Of a DNA stretch of 64,000 bases, positions 1 through 11,015 are shown piece after piece (the first letter of the stretch is position 1; every line of letters starts with the position of its first letter). The DNA lies in contig BTRK01000004.1 of assembly GCA_036245805.1 (NCBI GenBank), positions 18,600,001 through 18,664,000 on the forward strand. The letters are read 5' to 3'. The notes under the pieces are model-generated. The model searched no databases. It saw nothing but the letters and a program-made list of their open reading frames with translations, and was not told where the DNA came from. The DNA comes from Pristionchus mayeri. Its lineage: Eukaryota; Nematoda; Chromadorea; Rhabditida; Neodiplogasteridae. Position numbers and translations under genes: made by a program.

Positions 1-1740
1 GACATCTATCACATTCTCACTATGTCCTCTGGGGTGACAGGGGAATTTGCGGATTAGTGGTAGAATAACAGCTGGGATTAACGGAAAAAAATACAGGATG
101 ATATCGGATGAAGACATTTATGTAGAGCTTGGTTAATAAAACAAAATAAACACGATAAGCACTCGTAGCATGGACGTTGTTCTATGATAATTTGACTGGG
201 CTAATGTTTTCCTGCATTGAATTCATTTTATTGTACTTTCCATAATTCGATTGAACTCGTATTTCGGTTTTCGAACTGTATACTCGTCTCGATATCTTCG
301 AAGTTATTGATCAACAAAAAGGAGCACAGATAACGATCAAATACACCAAAGGGAGTGGAGAGCGACAGAGATGTGCAGAGGGAACAGGGGGGGGGGGGGG
401 AGAGAGAACGTATGTTCGGGCGAATCATTCGCAATCGATCAATCTAAACCCTTCGCATGAGTGTTTCAATCCCCTTACTTCTTGTGAATACTTGATTCTT
501 CTTTATTCGTTTTTCTCTTGCTTTTCTTCTTTATTCTTGTTCCTTGGCCAATCATGTATATTCATATGTTCCCAGATCATAGCGGCTTGCAATTCTAATT
601 CCTAACATTTCAGTCACATACACTGACTCGACGGCCGGAGGCCTTCAAATTCTTCAATAACCGAAATAACTAAATTTTATAATTTTGATTACACAAATTG
701 AATTCGCTCAAAAATTGGAGACCATTTTGCAAAGGTAAGGAATTTTCACATTGTTCTTGTATTCTGCTCGATTTGAACTTTTACAGAGCTGCCCCCGGCG
801 AGAGAGGGAGAGAGAAAGAGGTAGAGGGCAAAGCCCTTACGACGCGTCTCACGAAAAATGTCTACATAAACACTGACGAGACTTAAGCCGAATTAAGATT
901 CGAACAATTGTATTAAACATTCTAACATAACCATAAATCAATTTGACAACGGTTTCACACAGAAAATAACAGAAAATGATGATTCTTCAAATTTCTTCAT
1001 GGAATCTTCGTGATCTCATAACAAAAATTACTCAAAATATGCCATATTAAAAGGGAAGAAATATGCCATATACATATTTTTTATAAGAAAAACTATTTTC
1101 GATTGATTGGTACAGAAACCATTCAAACTTCACCATTACCTCACTTACTGTCCACCTTTCTTCTCTCCTCCAACGGGTCAATGAATTGTGCCAGCCGGAA
1201 CTTAGCGAGAGTGGAAGGGATGAGAGAAAGAGAATGAGGAGAGCATAGACAAGAAGAGACAGAGAGAGAGTGAGTGATCGATGAGAGTGGGCAGAGAAGA
1301 AAGGGAAGAGCGTCGCAGTGCTCAATCGATCAATCGCCTCACGCGATGCGGTGTCTCGCCTATTGCCGCTTACTTCATTAATTCGAAATTTATTGTTCTT
1401 TGCTTTTGATTTTTTCCTTCCAACCATCATACCAAATGAGTAAAATAATACAATACCTTGTAAGAATAATATATTAAGTTGCATTGCTTTCCCAACTTAA
1501 ATTCGTCGTTCAATCGTTCTTGTCGCGTGATGTTAATTTAATTTATAAGTGTTCTTTTGCAGTTGCCTACACCGACTCGAATGAGGTCCTCATGGCCAAT
1601 TCTCCTCATTTTTTCGATCATGGAGGGCCAGGGTACGCCGAACTCAAAACCGGGCATGCATTGCTAGAGTGAAGGAGCACTTTGGAATGAGAGGTATCAA
1701 CCTGAGCATTTTTTTATGATTTCAAAACCTCGTGATTCAG
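1..1740. other. Non-coding, low-complexity stretch
   Basis: No supported gene. It contains a G homopolymer with GA repeats near 387-407 and purine-rich GAGA stretches at 795-830 and 1200-1320. Short open frames have no recognisable domain. A possible acceptor (TTTTGCAG, 1554-1561) is followed by an open frame starting MRSSWPILLIF that stops within about 110 bases. It could be a small exon of the gene suggested at 1741-2043, but the phases do not connect. Confidence 0.5.
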
Positions 1741-2043
1741 GTCTATCCTCGCTCGCGCCTGTCTGCAAAACAATCCAGCATTCGAAACAGATTCACAATG
1801 GACTTTGCACAAAAATTCGAAACTATTGCTGCAAAAGGAGACTACTGTGAATATATTGGAAAAAGGGGTACGTGGTAATCTTCATATTTTTTGTGCGTTT
1901 TCAGTGATTGACCGACTATTTTTAGGGATGTCCTGGCACGGGGCGAGGAAATTCGCAGTCTCATTTACGAGGAAGTGGACGTGCCAGACGAAGAATATCT
2001 ACATCTACCACCTAAAAGGGAAGAAGTGGAGTTTAGGACCATT
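1741..2043 (+). CDS. Candidate exons of an unrecognised gene (partial)
   Basis: Two stretches look coding. Exon 1741-1868 follows an acceptor (GATTCAG) and ends before GTACGT; one frame reads without stops (starting SILARACLQNNPAF). Exon 1927-2043 follows TTTTTAG and ends before GTATGT; its open frame is rich in charged residues (DVLARGEEIRSL, then VPDEEYLHLPPKREE). The phases of the two exons do not join cleanly, and no start, stop or domain was found, so this may be a degraded gene. A mariner-type element begins 7 bases past the second exon's donor. No function can be proposed. Confidence 0.3.
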
Positions 2044-2050
2044 GTATGTA

Positions 2051-2944
2051 TTCGGTTGGTGCGAAAGTTTCTGACTATTTTCATGTTCGGGCATTTTTAC
2101 CTACCCCGTCCATCTCATTCAGCCAATCAACTAATGGCTGTTCATAGTTGATGAAGGCTTGGGAATACTTTTTACGCGATACAATATCGGGCCAATTCGA
2201 TCAGCAAGGATGACACTATTCACAGTCAAACTCTAAATTGTTCTAGATTTTCAATACTATTCAATTGATCGTAACTCCAAGGACAAACGAGATTGAGACA
2301 AACGTTAAGGATTATTGAGAAGCCTGTTACACAGGCACATAATTTAACTCTTCAGAAATTCTGGTCCCCTGAATTCCCGCTTAACATTTTGGCCAAATCA
2401 GTAAACTACGCTAATTGGAAAATGCTTGTTTTATATTTTCTGGCACTGTACTCGTATAGATCGACCTTGAGAGCTCAATAGTGGTTCATTATTTTCTACC
2501 TTCCTATCTTAGAACACAGTTATATTTAGGAACAGATTCATCAATCAATAGGTAAGTAGGATTCGGAACCGCGAATTAGAAATTTAAACATCGAAATCAG
2601 CACTTTTTGTTGTTTCTCTCTTCTCATTTGCAATGAAGATCGGGTTGTTCACGCTTAACTGAACAAGCAACTCTTGCCCTACTACATACATGTTGGGCAA
2701 ATTCAGGAGGTGTCAAATATTTGAGAAGTTGAGTTTAACCAAAAACACCGAAAAAAACCATTTTCGGCAGTTTCGATACGAAAATAATGTTCTCACGTTC
2801 AATAACCGATATATCAAATGTTAATGTTTTCCTGTACTCCGCCACTACTGACGTCACTAAAACTATAAAGAAATTGCAGGCAATCGAAATAGGCTAGGAG
2901 AAATTATGAAAAATAAATAGTCAGAAACTTTCGCACCAACCTAA
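2051..2944. mobile_element. Mariner-type element with TIRs, TA-flanked, no transposase recognised
   Basis: Terminal inverted repeats are seen directly: the left end TTCGGTTGGTGCGAAAG is matched inverted at the right end (CTTTCGCACCAACCTAA), and complementarity continues through GTTTCTGACTATTT. The element is flanked by TA at 2049-2050 and 2945-2946, the expected mariner target duplication. The 894-bp interior has only short frames and no transposase motif, so it is probably a non-autonomous or decayed copy. The TTGGTGC-type terminus is typical of mariner families (established knowledge). Confidence 0.75.
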
Positions 2945-5053
2945 TATCACATGTTCAATAACTATTCAGACATAAATTAGACTCCTCTATTATATTAAGC
3001 GTGAAATAAACAACAATTTAGAAGGGGTAGCATATATTTTCGGACGGGTCTCGACTTCATCTCCTATTTCTATTTTTATCCCACACATATCTACAAATAT
3101 CTCTATTGTAGAACTGACTCCAATAATTATCAAAACACATCAATCCCTGTTGGATGTAATTTAAAGGAGTACTGACAGAAAAATTGCTCTAGTCGATGCG
3201 AGCAATGAAGAATTAGAGGGTGCTCTCTCAACCGTTGCCTGTGCGGCAGGGTCAACTTTGAATTCATTTTAATGTATCCATAACTCGATTCAGAATAGGG
3301 ATTCCTAAACCGGAATTTCGAAAATGTGCTACGGTTTAGGATTGTCTCAAAACTGCGTTGTGTGTTTGTGCTACAAGATTTGATGTTAGTCCCCCTTTAA
3401 AGGTTCACTGGATGCTGAATTTAATCGAAAAATGATTTTTTTAACCTCACAAACATTCACTGCAAAAATGTGAGTATATGATTTTGCTATGATATTGGCA
3501 AAATCATATGGTTGCCGTTCTCTCTTCGTATCAACAAGATATATTCAACTTTGCACGCTTCAGTAGTCAAGCCTGATCAAGCAATGCGATATTGTGGTGG
3601 TTTGGCTTTCCATTGACTCAACTGACGGGATTAACAAGCGTGTTATTCCTCCATCGGGCCTACGTCAATCGTATAGTAGGGGCTATTCCGAGAATAACAC
3701 GGGGAATGCACCGGAAAGGAGGAGGGTGGGAGACTGATTCACACCACGGGAATTACGGTTGTGCGTGAGGATATATTTTTCCGTTTTTTTTTTAATGGAA
3801 ATTTGTCACTCTTGGCTATCTTATCATTCCTTCTTATCCACTCATCAAATTCAGTGGCTTCGTGGCAGTATAATTGCTCTCGGAGAGAAATATAAATCAT
3901 GTCAAAACGAAGCTGCAGCATGAATTGTAAGCTGATTCCATTAAAACATCTTTTCAGTATTCAAAATAGTCAAAACCACCGATTCTCACTAGAATAATTC
4001 TCAATCAGAGAGATAGGAATTTCGCGAGAAGTCATAAGAAGCGGAAGAAATATGTTATGAATGTAATCGATGTTTTTCTCAATAAAAAATCTTTGTGAAA
4101 AATATGTCAATTGTTACACATTTCACTCTAAAATGGACTGCAATCATATTCCTTTTCAAACAACGCCTGAACACAGTCAAGTGATACTATGACTAAATAT
4201 TTTACGGTTTTACAGAAGATTATTTCTTTATTACTAACCATAACCTAAAATTACACAGTGAATGTAATTATGTATTCATTAAAATATGTATACTACAATT
4301 GCCCCCGACCACGTTTGAGTAGATGATGACGTGATATCGATCGAAATTACTTCGGTTCGGTAAAATGCGTTGCGCCTCCGATAAATAGCCGATGGTTGTG
4401 CAATCTGTAATGGAAGATCATCAAGAGTATTGCGATAATGACATTTTCAATCGAATAATCAACAATCAATTATTACGTTCCTTGCGTTCATTGTTGAGTG
4501 TGACTAGAGAAGAGGGTAGAGATGGCATATGCATCTGAGACATAAAAAATACAGACATGAGCGATTAATTGAAATAATTATAATAATCGAAAAAAAGAAG
4601 AATCGGAAAACTGTTGAGAGTCAAATTAGGAGTAAACAAGAACTGAGAATGAGATTGAGATAGGAGACCGCCTCTCCTTCGCTAAAAGATATTATTTAGA
4701 GCGTTGTCAAGACATCGAAGGCCCCTCCTCTCCTCTCTCCTCTCCTGATTGTTGAGATGAATCAGCCGAAATAAACATACTTCGAGATGAATCCGATGAG
4801 ATATGATTGCAAATATGATTGCAGGAAGCCGAATCACGATTACTAGCAATCAACCAATTTCTGAAAGAAAATTATGAGATAAAGTCCGAAAGAAATAGTG
4901 GATTCTTTGCAAAATTGGTGAACGACTAGTTCAAATTTTAAATGGAAATGTTAATTTTATTTCTTAGAATCTTTTCGCTCAACCATTGCATTTAAGCGCG
5001 ATTATTCATGCACACTTCGAAATTCGTTGTACATGCGGGAAATCTTATATTTC
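2945..5053. other. No gene seen
   Basis: AT-rich sequence with frequent stops in all frames. The only frame above 60 codons (minus, 3739-3921) has no recognisable motif. A pyrimidine-rich tract lies at 4718-4745. Nothing else was supported. Confidence 0.5.
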
Positions 5054-5790
5054 CAGGGTGCGCCAAAATTACCAGAACTGATATTTTCATATGATTCCCA
5101 CCTTTGGAATGGGACTTGGGTGATCCGGTTCATGATAAAGTTTACCAACATTATGGGCAATAGTAAAATACTAGCATATTTTGATGGGACATCAAGTAGC
5201 TCTGGCAAACGCCTTGAGTCTCTGCTAATATCCAACTGTCAATTCCAGCAGGAAAGTTTCAGCGATTTCGTTTCATACTTTGAGAAAGGCAGCTTAAAAA
5301 AGATTTGTGTCGAGTTTTTGGTAGAGGGCATCTTGGCCAACTGCACCCCCCAAATAGTGAAGTCGAGGGGTTGAGATCGGGGGAGTTCGGTGGTCAATCA
5401 GTCAGAGTGATTAATCGGGTGCATGGGTGTCCAACCACAGCTTTAACTTGTGAAATGTAGCAGAATCTTGTTGAAAGGCCCAGTTCTCCTGACCCAAGAT
5501 TTAATAAGCTCAGGGTGAAGCGCGTTTTCGAGGATGTGCTTCTTGTAATACTTTGTATTGATCTAGACGCCCGGAATGGCAAAAAGGAGAGGGAACTTGA
5601 GTCATCTTGAGCAAATTCCATCCCAAACTCTGATGCGGATGGGATATCTGGTGCAACCAGTGACATCACAACTATTTTAGGATTCTTCAGGATCAGAAGC
5701 AGTGATTATGTCTTTTTGCCAAATCAGCTTGCCTTCGACAGTAAATATATTTGCATTGCTGACTAAAGTGCGCAGATCGGGCACAATGTA
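5054..5790 (-). pseudogene. Decayed mariner transposase, C-terminal half (outer element, split)
   Basis: On the minus strand, broken frames resemble the second half of a Tc1/mariner transposase: an IFTVEGK stretch (family: DEKxFTV, region of the first catalytic Asp), then HPELIKSW, GPFNKIL and PLDFTIWG (family: SPDLNPLDFxIWG, holding the last catalytic Asp). Several frameshifts and stops interrupt it, so it is dead. The outer terminus is a TIR starting CAGGGTGC at 5054, whose partner ends at 13534. The N-terminal half is at 13005-13534. The split at 5790 coincides with the TA-flanked end of another element, so the gene was cut by a later insertion. Confidence 0.65.
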
Positions 5791-6329
5791 TTAGGTTGTT
5801 GCAAAAGTCCTGTGGAATTTTGATATTTTGACTTCCATCTTCCCGTTGGATTGATAGATGAACTTCGGGATATTGATTACTATTGAGGCCTTGAATACTC
5901 TTGCATATACGCGCCCTATCAGCATTGTCTAATCAGATAGGCGAGAACAGGATCCAGTTAAAATTACTAAAATTTATCCATCGAAAACGCAACATTTCTC
6001 AATATTCTGTTTCCTATGAAGCATGAACGCTCAATTCCTGGTGGTTATATGAGTGACTATCTGAGAGAACTGACCAGAGGACGTGCAGCGAAAAATAAAG
6101 TTAGAGACCGCAAGCGTTCTGCCAAAATAGTCACATGACTCTCTTTTTGTGCCTAGTCTGTCCCTATGGGCATGAAAAAGATCATGCTTTTTGAATTTGG
6201 ACGATATCTCAACTTTGAAGCCGATTATTTTCTGAAAACCTAACGCTTGTACTGCACGAAATCGGGATAGGGGGAGAATGCGACAAACAGCAAGATGTTG
6301 TAGTACTCGTTAACGGGCTGGAGCAAATC

Positions 6330-6402
6330 ATCGCTTGGTGTAGTGGTAGAGCGCTTACTGTTGTGCCCGTTTGCCGAAGGTTCGAAACTCAGCGGTTATA
6401 AT
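6330..6402 (+). other. tRNA-like sequence with A and B boxes, degenerate
   Basis: TGGTGTAGTGG (6336-6346) fits the pol III A box and GGTTCGAAACT (6379-6389) is close to the B box, about 32 bases apart as in a tRNA. A D arm (GTGT/GCGC) and a weak acceptor stem can be drawn, but anticodon and T stems do not pair. It is better read as a tRNA pseudogene or the head of a tRNA-derived repeat than as a working tRNA. Confidence 0.4.
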
Positions 6403-6515
6403 GGTGTTGCAGTTTTTTTCTGATTTTTAATTATAATTTTTAACAATGAGCTACGCTTGAAATTTAATACTTATTTGTATTTTTTTCTGCTCAATCTTAA
6501 TGAATAGGGTTATAT

Positions 6516-7190
6516 TACAAACTGCGAGTGGAGCAGCTGTGCAAGTACACTAGAACACTGTTAAACCCCTATCCTCATACTTAATTAGCGTATGCTGACC
6601 TAATTAGAGTTGTCCGAACAAGCTGTTCCAGAGGCCATTTGTTAAGCAACCAAATATCTACCGAAATCAGTTTAGATCACCCAATTTGGTTCAGAATTCG
6701 AGGCGTAGTCCCTCGATCCATGTTTTGAGGGGTTCTCTATCCCATCAGTGGGCGGAGCTTGAGGTCTCTAAATAAAGTGTTGATTTTAAGATGTTCCTAG
6801 GGGTCACTTTTCACGTAGAGTCCGAAAATCGACCTTAGAAAGCCATATCCCTGACCCATCGTTTTCTGTAGCATGCCTCAACGTCGAGGTCGGTTTTTCT
6901 AACTTTTGAACTGATCATCCAAACCCCATACATAGAGACCACAACCACGCCCACTTTCGGGAATACCGAATTCGCTCAAAATCCGCAAGAGCTCCGACAG
7001 TCGGAATTCTTGACCAAATTGGACGATCAAAAGCGATTTCAGTAGCTCTTGGGATCCTTCACAAATGACCACTGGAGCAGCTTATTTAGGCAACTCTAAT
7101 TAGGTCAGCATACGCTAATTAAAATCAGAATAGGCGTAAAATGGGCCATTGTACTCGTGTACAGCTGCTCCACTCGTAATTTGCAGTTCA
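6516..7190. repeat. Foldback element with inverted termini, about 0.67 kb
   Basis: The left end GCGAGTGGAGCAGCTGT is matched inverted near 7155-7178. A second matching block (TGCTGACCTAATTAGAG) lies near 6595-6610 on the left and inverted near 7089-7110 on the right. Between the arms is a block (about 6765-6930) that recurs inverted near 12130-12290, so it shares modules with the larger palindromes nearby. No coding potential is visible. Confidence 0.55.
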
Positions 7191-7310
7191 CATCATTCAA
7201 ATACATGGCACAAAGTTAGAAAACAGATGGATCATTTTCCTGACTGTCGGAATGATTAAAAGATTTCATACAAAAATTTGCAAAAAAGTGCAAACCACTT
7301 TCATCCGGGC

Positions 7311-7372
7311 AGATTCGAACCTGCATGTTCCGGGTATTAGAGGTAGAGCTCTACCAATACACCAATTGAACG
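7311..7372 (-). other. tRNA-like sequence, degenerate
   Basis: On the minus strand an A box (TGGTGTATTGG, from 7354-7364) precedes a B box (GGTTCGAATCT, from 7311-7321) at tRNA-like spacing. The acceptor ends pair in part, but no good anticodon stem forms. It closely resembles the A-box region at 6336, suggesting one tRNA-derived repeat family. Confidence 0.4.
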
Positions 7373-7481
7373 ACTGTCGGTTCGTGATCAAGAATGATGC
7401 ATTAACTTGCCCCCTTGGGACGTTTTCACACCCGATTTCGAGCATTTTTCCATTGAGAGCGAGATTATGGTTTTTAGATTA

Positions 7482-9398
7482 TAAGAGTGACTATCTGAGA
7501 GAACTAGCCTTGTGCCGTACAGCGAAAAATAAAGAGCTGATTTTAAGATACTCCTAGGGGTAACTTTTCGCGTGGAGTTCGAAAATCGACCTTAGAAAGC
7601 CGTATCTCTGACCCCTCATTTCCGGTGTCGCGCTGTAGCTGGGTGGTCGGTTTTTGTATCTTTTGAACGGCTCATCCAAACCCCATAAATGCAAAGTAAT
7701 TCTGAAAGATCTCGACGAGATAAGCATTTTTGCTGTTGGAAGTATTGGGCTAGCTCATCTGTGAAAAAAAGTTAAGGCCGTTTCAAATATAATTTTTTCC
7801 GTCTTTTTGCCGTCTTGAAAAAAATTTTGGGAGGTGACGTTTTTTTCATTATGCGCATTAGAATCGTCATGAAAAAATACCCCTAGGGCCAAATTTTCTC
7901 AAAAAATTTCGTTTCCCATGTTTCCTGATGCTCGCAATATGCCGCAGTACAGATTCTCCGAAAATTCAAATCAACAACGTTCAACAGAAAAACACCACAT
8001 TCACTCTCATTGGGTGTCATTGATGTTAATTGCTTATATTAAATATATTTTGAACATTTTGAGCTTCTGAAATCGTATCTAGGTGGACATCAGCTTGATT
8101 GACGGTGGTTCATTTTGATTTTACCCTGTTGTACACTTTTTGCCTTTGTTTTGACAACGATATATCAGCAATAAAAGGTACTGCAGGTAGCATGTATTAA
8201 ATATAATGCATATATGATATTATAATTAATACTAATTTGTTTCGGAACCATTCCTGTACATTTCAAGTATATAGTAGTGCGTAATTTACACATTCCGATT
8301 TTCTGCCACATTTATTCCTACTCGAAGCGTGCTCAAACTTATTTTTTAAGCGCTCTAACGCGAAAATTCGTATTCTACGAGTGAAAATTTACCAAAAAAA
8401 TGTTCAAAAAGTAAAATTTAAGAAAAAAATATTTTTTCATATTTTTGCTCCTGGGGTAGTAGGGGGTGAAAATGTCGAAATTATGGATACATATGAAATC
8501 ATAATATCTTGGTGTATTTTCACTCGTAGAATACGAATTTTCACGTTAGAGCGCTTAAAAATTAAGTTTGAGCCCGCTTCGAGTAGGAATTGATGCGGCA
8601 GGAACCCGGAATTGGCAAATTACACACTACTATATACTTGAAATGTACAGGAATGGTTCCGAAACAAATTAGTATTATTTATAATATCATATATGCATTA
8701 TATTTAATACATGTCACCTGCAGTACCTTTGATTGTTGAGATATCGTTGTCAAAACAAAGGCAAAAAGTGTACAACAGGGTAAAATCAAATTGAACCACC
8801 GTCCATCAAGCTGATGTCCACTTAGATACGATTTCAGATGCTCAAAATGTTCAAAATATATTTAATATAAGCAATTAACATCAATGACACCCAATGAAAG
8901 TGAATGTGGTGTTTTTCTGTTGAACGTTGTTCATTTGAATTTTCGGAGAATCTGTACTGCGGCATATTGCGAGCATCAGGAAACATCGCCGGGGAACGAA
9001 TTTTTTTGAGAAAATTTGGCCCTAGGGGTATTTTTTCATGACGATTCTAATGCGCATAATGAAAAAACGTCACCTCACAAAATTTTTTTCAAGAAAAATT
9101 ATATTTGAAACGGCCTTAACTTTTTTTCACAGATGAGCTAGCCCAACACTTCCAACAGCAGAAATGCTTATCTCGTCGAGATCTTTCAGAATAAGTATGC
9201 ATTTATGGGGTTTGGATTAGCCATTCAAAAGATACAAAAACCGACCACCCAGCTACAGCGCGACACCGGAAATGAGGGGTCAGAGATACGGCTTTCTAAG
9301 GTCGATTTACGAACTCTACGCGAAAAGTTACCCCTAGGGACTGCTTAAAATCAGCACTTTATTTTTCGCTGTACGGTTCTCTCAGATAGTCACTCATA
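7482..9398. repeat. Long palindromic foldback element, copy a
   Basis: The left arm starts at GAGTGACTATCTGAGAGA (7485) and the right arm ends with its inverse (to 9395). The whole 1.9 kb is a near palindrome centred near 8440. Modules mirrored in both arms include a GCTGTACGG block near the ends, AGATCTCGACGAGATAA, and the block containing CTACGAGTGAAAAT close to the centre. The same modules recur at 9530-12340 and 47.2-50.0 kb. No transposase is encoded. Confidence 0.7.
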
Positions 9399-9863
9399 AT
9401 TCGGCGCAGGGTTAAGATATCGATCTAAATAAAAAAGTATGGTCTTATTTACACCATTAGGGTTCCATTGGGCACACAAACTGTCTTGTGAGATGGTTTT
9501 GGCAAAATGCCTTGTGGTCTCTACCCATACATAGCTAGTAATCCTGAAAGATCTCGACGAGATAATCATTTTTACTGTTGGAAGTAAAATGCTAGCTCAT
9601 CTAAGAAAAAAATTATGACCAGTTGAAATCTCAAAATTCTCACCCTGAAATTGTTTTTCGCGATTGTACAAATTAAATTATCTCACTCGATTCCACGTTA
9701 AAAGATACCCCTAAGTGCAAAATTTCACCAAAGAAACTGTGTCGAAAAGTGGTTTCCCGAATAAAGGAAGAAGTCGGAGTGGTTATTTTCGCCCATTTTT
9801 ACGCAGTTTCCTGAAGAACCTTCATAAGCTACGATCACTTCTCAACTTTTTTCGATGATTCTA

Positions 9864-11015
9864 TTGGGGTGTCCGGAAAGTTCGTATAATTTTTTGTTTT
9901 TATTTTTTATTCAATGCTTTACAATTCTCAGTGACCAATGTATGCCCCCTTCTTTCTCACTACCTTCCTCCAGCGATGGGGCAGGGTCTCGATTCCTCTC
10001 TTCCAGAATGCGGGTTTCTTCGAGACCGCCCAGTTCACGAAAGCCCTCACAACTTCATCTCGATTCTTGAACTTCTTTCCCAGCTCGTCCATTTTCTTCT
10101 GGGTCATCTTCGCTCGATGTGGGCGAGCATTGTCCATCAGAAGAAGCATTTTGCCCTGGTTCAGGAGTCTGGGAGGGACTCTGATCGCGACATCTTCCAG
10201 TTGTTCAGAGAAGAGGTCGGCATTGATGCTGGTGCCAGGGGCGAGGATCTCCCAGTAGATGGGACCGAGCACTGAGAAGAAGAAGCAGAGGAGTTCCTTC
10301 TTTCCGTGCTCTTCCTTCTTCGGGACGGACGTGGGCTTCTCATCTGCATCCACCCATTGCAGTCTCCTCACAGGGTTATCGTACGTGATCCACTTCTCAT
10401 CTGTAGCGATGATGGAATTGACCCATCGAAGATTGGATCTACGATGGAGTAATTCCCGACAGACTTGAACACGATTTTTCAGCTTTTCGGGGGAGAGGTC
10501 ATGGGGAATCACTTGTGGGAGTTTCGGCTTCTTCCCAGATCGATGGAGGATATCGGACACCGTTGATCTGGGAGTACCAGTATCCTTCTTCAACTCACGC
10601 ACACTGGCCATGGGCTTGCGCTTCAGTGTGCGGAGAACGAGAGGCTGATCGAGGGAGGGAGGGCGTCCAGAGCGGGGTTGATCATCGAGACCAAACTCCC
10701 CTTTCTTGAAGCGGGAGAACCTCTTATAGCAGAAGGGTATGGAGGGGGCGTCAGCTCCTTCCGACTGGGCCAGGGCAGAGTGGGCCTCCTTCACGGATCG
10801 GCCAAGACGGTAGTAATGAAGTAAAACTGCTCGGAGATAGAGATGGGAGTCCATCACAAGAATCAATGTAGCAACTAGGAGACTGAGTAAATCCTCTCAC
10901 TACTCAACGTCAGAATGATGCAATACATTGTTGACAAACAGATTGCGCAATCACTGCATTTGATCGCGAACTGACTTTTTTCCGAAGCATTATACGAACT
11001 TTCCGGACACCCCAA
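9864..11015 (-). mobile_element. Mariner element with near-intact transposase gene
   Basis: Perfect-looking inverted termini start TTGGGGTGTCCGGAAAGTT at 9864 and end with the inverse at 11015, flanked by TA at 9862-9863 and 11016-11017. The element is 1152 bp, a little under the usual 1.25-1.3 kb. It holds the transposase frame at 9928-10866 on the minus strand. It lies in the left arm of a palindrome, whose other arm preserves the uninterrupted target. Confidence 0.9.
9928..10866 (-). CDS. Mariner transposase, lacking the third catalytic residue region
   Basis: This 312-residue frame has the mariner layout: an N-terminal helix-turn-helix region (LRAVLLHYYRLGRSVKEAH, then DDQPRSGRPPS), the WVNSII-ATDEKWITYDN block with the first catalytic Asp, and LLLMDNARPHRAK with the second. 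The segment that should follow MDELGKK (family: HPPYSPDLSPxDFHLF with the third Asp) is absent; the protein runs straight into KFKNRDEVVRAF in frame. The paralogue at 45598-46586 keeps that segment. The frame is otherwise open from Met to stop, so the loss looks like a clean in-frame deletion. It is expected to be inactive for cleavage but might still bind its termini (inference). Confidence 0.9.
   Translation of the reverse strand: MILVMDSHLYLRAVLLHYYRLGRSVKEAHSALAQSEGADAPSIPFCYKRFSRFKKGEFGLDDQPRSGRPPSLDQPLVLRTLKRKPMASVRELKKDTGTPRSTVSDILHRSGKKPKLPQVIPHDLSPEKLKNRVQVCRELLHRRSNLRWVNSIIATDEKWITYDNPVRRLQWVDADEKPTSVPKKEEHGKKELLCFFFSVLGPIYWEILAPGTSINADLFSEQLEDVAIRVPPRLLNQGKMLLLMDNARPHRAKMTQKKMDELGKKFKNRDEVVRAFVNWAVSKKPAFWKRGIETLPHRWRKVVRKKGAYIGH

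Noticed and set aside
6330..6402. Functional tRNA gene
   Set aside because: A and B boxes are present but anticodon and T stems do not form; the same holds for 7311-7372, 44958-45024 and 52705-52775.
9931..10709. Plus-strand frames of 64-114 codons
   Set aside because: Antisense shadows of the mariner transposase.
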